Assembly: GCA_002505805.1 (NCBI GenBank)
Contig: DAWB01000231.1
Location: forward strand, 9,855 to 15,884
Length of the DNA: 6,030 bases
Direction of reading: 5' to 3'
DNA from: Methanosaeta sp. UBA80
Lineage (GTDB): Archaea; Halobacteriota; Methanosarcinia; Methanotrichales; Methanotrichaceae
Numbering within the stretch: the stretch's first letter is position 1; every line of letters starts with the position of its first letter. Positions 5,280 to 6,030 of this stretch are shown here, one piece after another. The translations under genes were made by a program, and so were the position numbers. The notes beneath the pieces are model-generated. The model ran no database searches, was not told where the DNA came from, and saw only the letters and a program-made list of their open reading frames with translations.

Positions 5280-5981
5280 ATGCTCAGGCTTGAATCGGTT
5301 ACCGCTGGATATACCGATGAGAACATCATCCATGAGGTCACTTTAGAGGTGGAAGAGGGGGAGATCGTCTCCATCATCGGCCCCAATGGCTCGGGAAAAT
5401 CCACATTGATGAAGTCCGTATTCGGCCTGACCAGGATGAGGGGCGGAAGGATCCGGTTCCAGGGGCAGGATGTCACAGGAAAGAGGCCGGACGAGCTGGT
5501 GAGGCTGGGCCTCGCCTATGTGCCCCAGGAGAGGAATGTCTTCTCCAGCCTTACAGTCAAGGAGAACCTGGAGATGGGTGGCGTATCCCTGGCAGGAGAG
5601 ATGGAAGAGCGGCTGGAGGGCGTTTTAGAGCTTTTTCCCAGGCTCGCAGAACGCCTGGGCCAGAGGGCGGGGACGTTGAGCGGAGGGGAGCAGAAGATGC
5701 TGGCAGTGGGAAGAGCCATGGTCACCAGGCCCTCCCTGCTCATGCTGGATGAGCCATCCGCAGCACTCTCACCCAAGGTCATGGGCCAGCTCTTCGCCGA
5801 GATCGAGGAGATAAACCGGAGGGGAGTGACGATATTGATGGTGGAGCAGAACGCCAGGAGGGCTCTGGCCATAAGCGACCGGGGCTATATCCTGGAGATG
5901 GGAAGAAACCGGTTCCAGGGGCCGGCCAAAAGCCTTCTGGACAATCCCGAGGTGTGCAGTCTGTATCTGGGACGAAGATGA
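5280..5981 (+). CDS. livF: Branched-chain amino acid ABC transporter ATP-binding protein LivF
   Basis: This 233-residue ATPase should form a heterodimer with LivG. Motifs in order are Walker A GPNGSGKST (34-42), Q-loop Q83 in VPQERN, signature LSGGE (133-137) and Walker B LLMLDEP (153-159; D157, E158). The H-loop position holds glutamine, Q190 in MVEQNARRAL, as is normal for LivF. The D-loop reads SAALSP (160-165) where most relatives have SLGLAP. The ATG directly follows the livG TGA, and GGAGGGGG (5267-5274) inside the livG end is its ribosome site. It is the last gene of the operon in the window. Length and motif spacing are normal, so it should be functional. Confidence 0.94.
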   Translation: MLRLESVTAGYTDENIIHEVTLEVEEGEIVSIIGPNGSGKSTLMKSVFGLTRMRGGRIRFQGQDVTGKRPDELVRLGLAYVPQERNVFSSLTVKENLEMGGVSLAGEMEERLEGVLELFPRLAERLGQRAGTLSGGEQKMLAVGRAMVTRPSLLMLDEPSAALSPKVMGQLFAEIEEINRRGVTILMVEQNARRALAISDRGYILEMGRNRFQGPAKSLLDNPEVCSLYLGRR

Positions 5982-5996
5982 TGGAGCCGACATTCC

Positions 5997-6027
5997 GGAT
6001 TAACAAATCCATTCCTTAAACATTTTC
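5997..6027 (+). terminator. Possible terminator after livF
   Basis: GGATT (5997-6001) and AATCC (6006-6010) can pair around the four-base loop AACA, and a T-rich tail with TTTT at 6023-6026 follows. The stem is only five pairs. The T-rich tail is the more meaningful signal in archaea. The hairpin overlaps the TTCCGGAT site at 5993-6000, so the region may instead be the upstream control region of the next gene. Confidence 0.35.
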
Positions 6028-6030
6028 TTG

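Noticed and set aside
5769..6012. Reverse-strand open frames opposite the livF end
   Set aside because: They are shadows of livF with no ribosome site or known motif.
1..6030. CRISPR array, insertion sequence or intact mobile element
   Set aside because: No regularly spaced repeats, transposase, integrase or duplicated tRNA 3' end was seen.

Overview
The window looks like chromosomal DNA from a methanogenic euryarchaeon, and Methanothrix (Methanosaeta) is my best guess. The reasons are an archaeal-style tRNA gene with no encoded CCA, TATA-like boxes about 25 bp ahead of likely transcription starts, Shine-Dalgarno sites next to TTG/ATG starts, short AT-rich spacers between GC-rich genes, and the pairing of htpX with pspAB. 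The genus is inferred from overall similarity and is not proven.

Layout, all genes on the + strand: (1) 1-141 carries a tRNA-Arg(GCG) gene with a weak upstream TATA-like box and a T-run after it. (2) 142-569 is an AT-rich spacer with no intact gene. It holds a 12-bp inverted repeat just after the tRNA, a possible decayed reverse-strand gene tail, and the htpX promoter with a small dyad. (3) 570-2589 is a compact protein-quality/envelope group: htpX (membrane zinc protease), pspAB (PspA-associated protein), ywbE (small conserved protein) and ppiC (single-domain parvulin prolyl isomerase). htpX and pspAB are directly adjacent; ywbE and ppiC follow after 53 and 32 bp. (4) 2590-2769 is a regulatory spacer with a TATA-like box and several palindromes. 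(5) 2770-5981 is a tight livH-livM-livG-livF operon for an ABC importer of the branched-chain amino acid (HAAT) family: two permeases and two ATPases. (6) 5982-6030 holds a possible hairpin/T-rich terminator.

LivH and LivM should form the membrane channel, and LivG and LivF the paired ATPases. The substrate-binding protein that such an importer needs is not in the window, neither between ppiC and livH nor before the window end. The htpX-pspAB pair suggests membrane-stress handling, with ppiC assisting folding in the cytoplasm. No wholly new system is evident. The least explained parts are the palindrome-rich spacer before livH, the inverted repeat after the tRNA, and the joint role of htpX, pspAB and ywbE.
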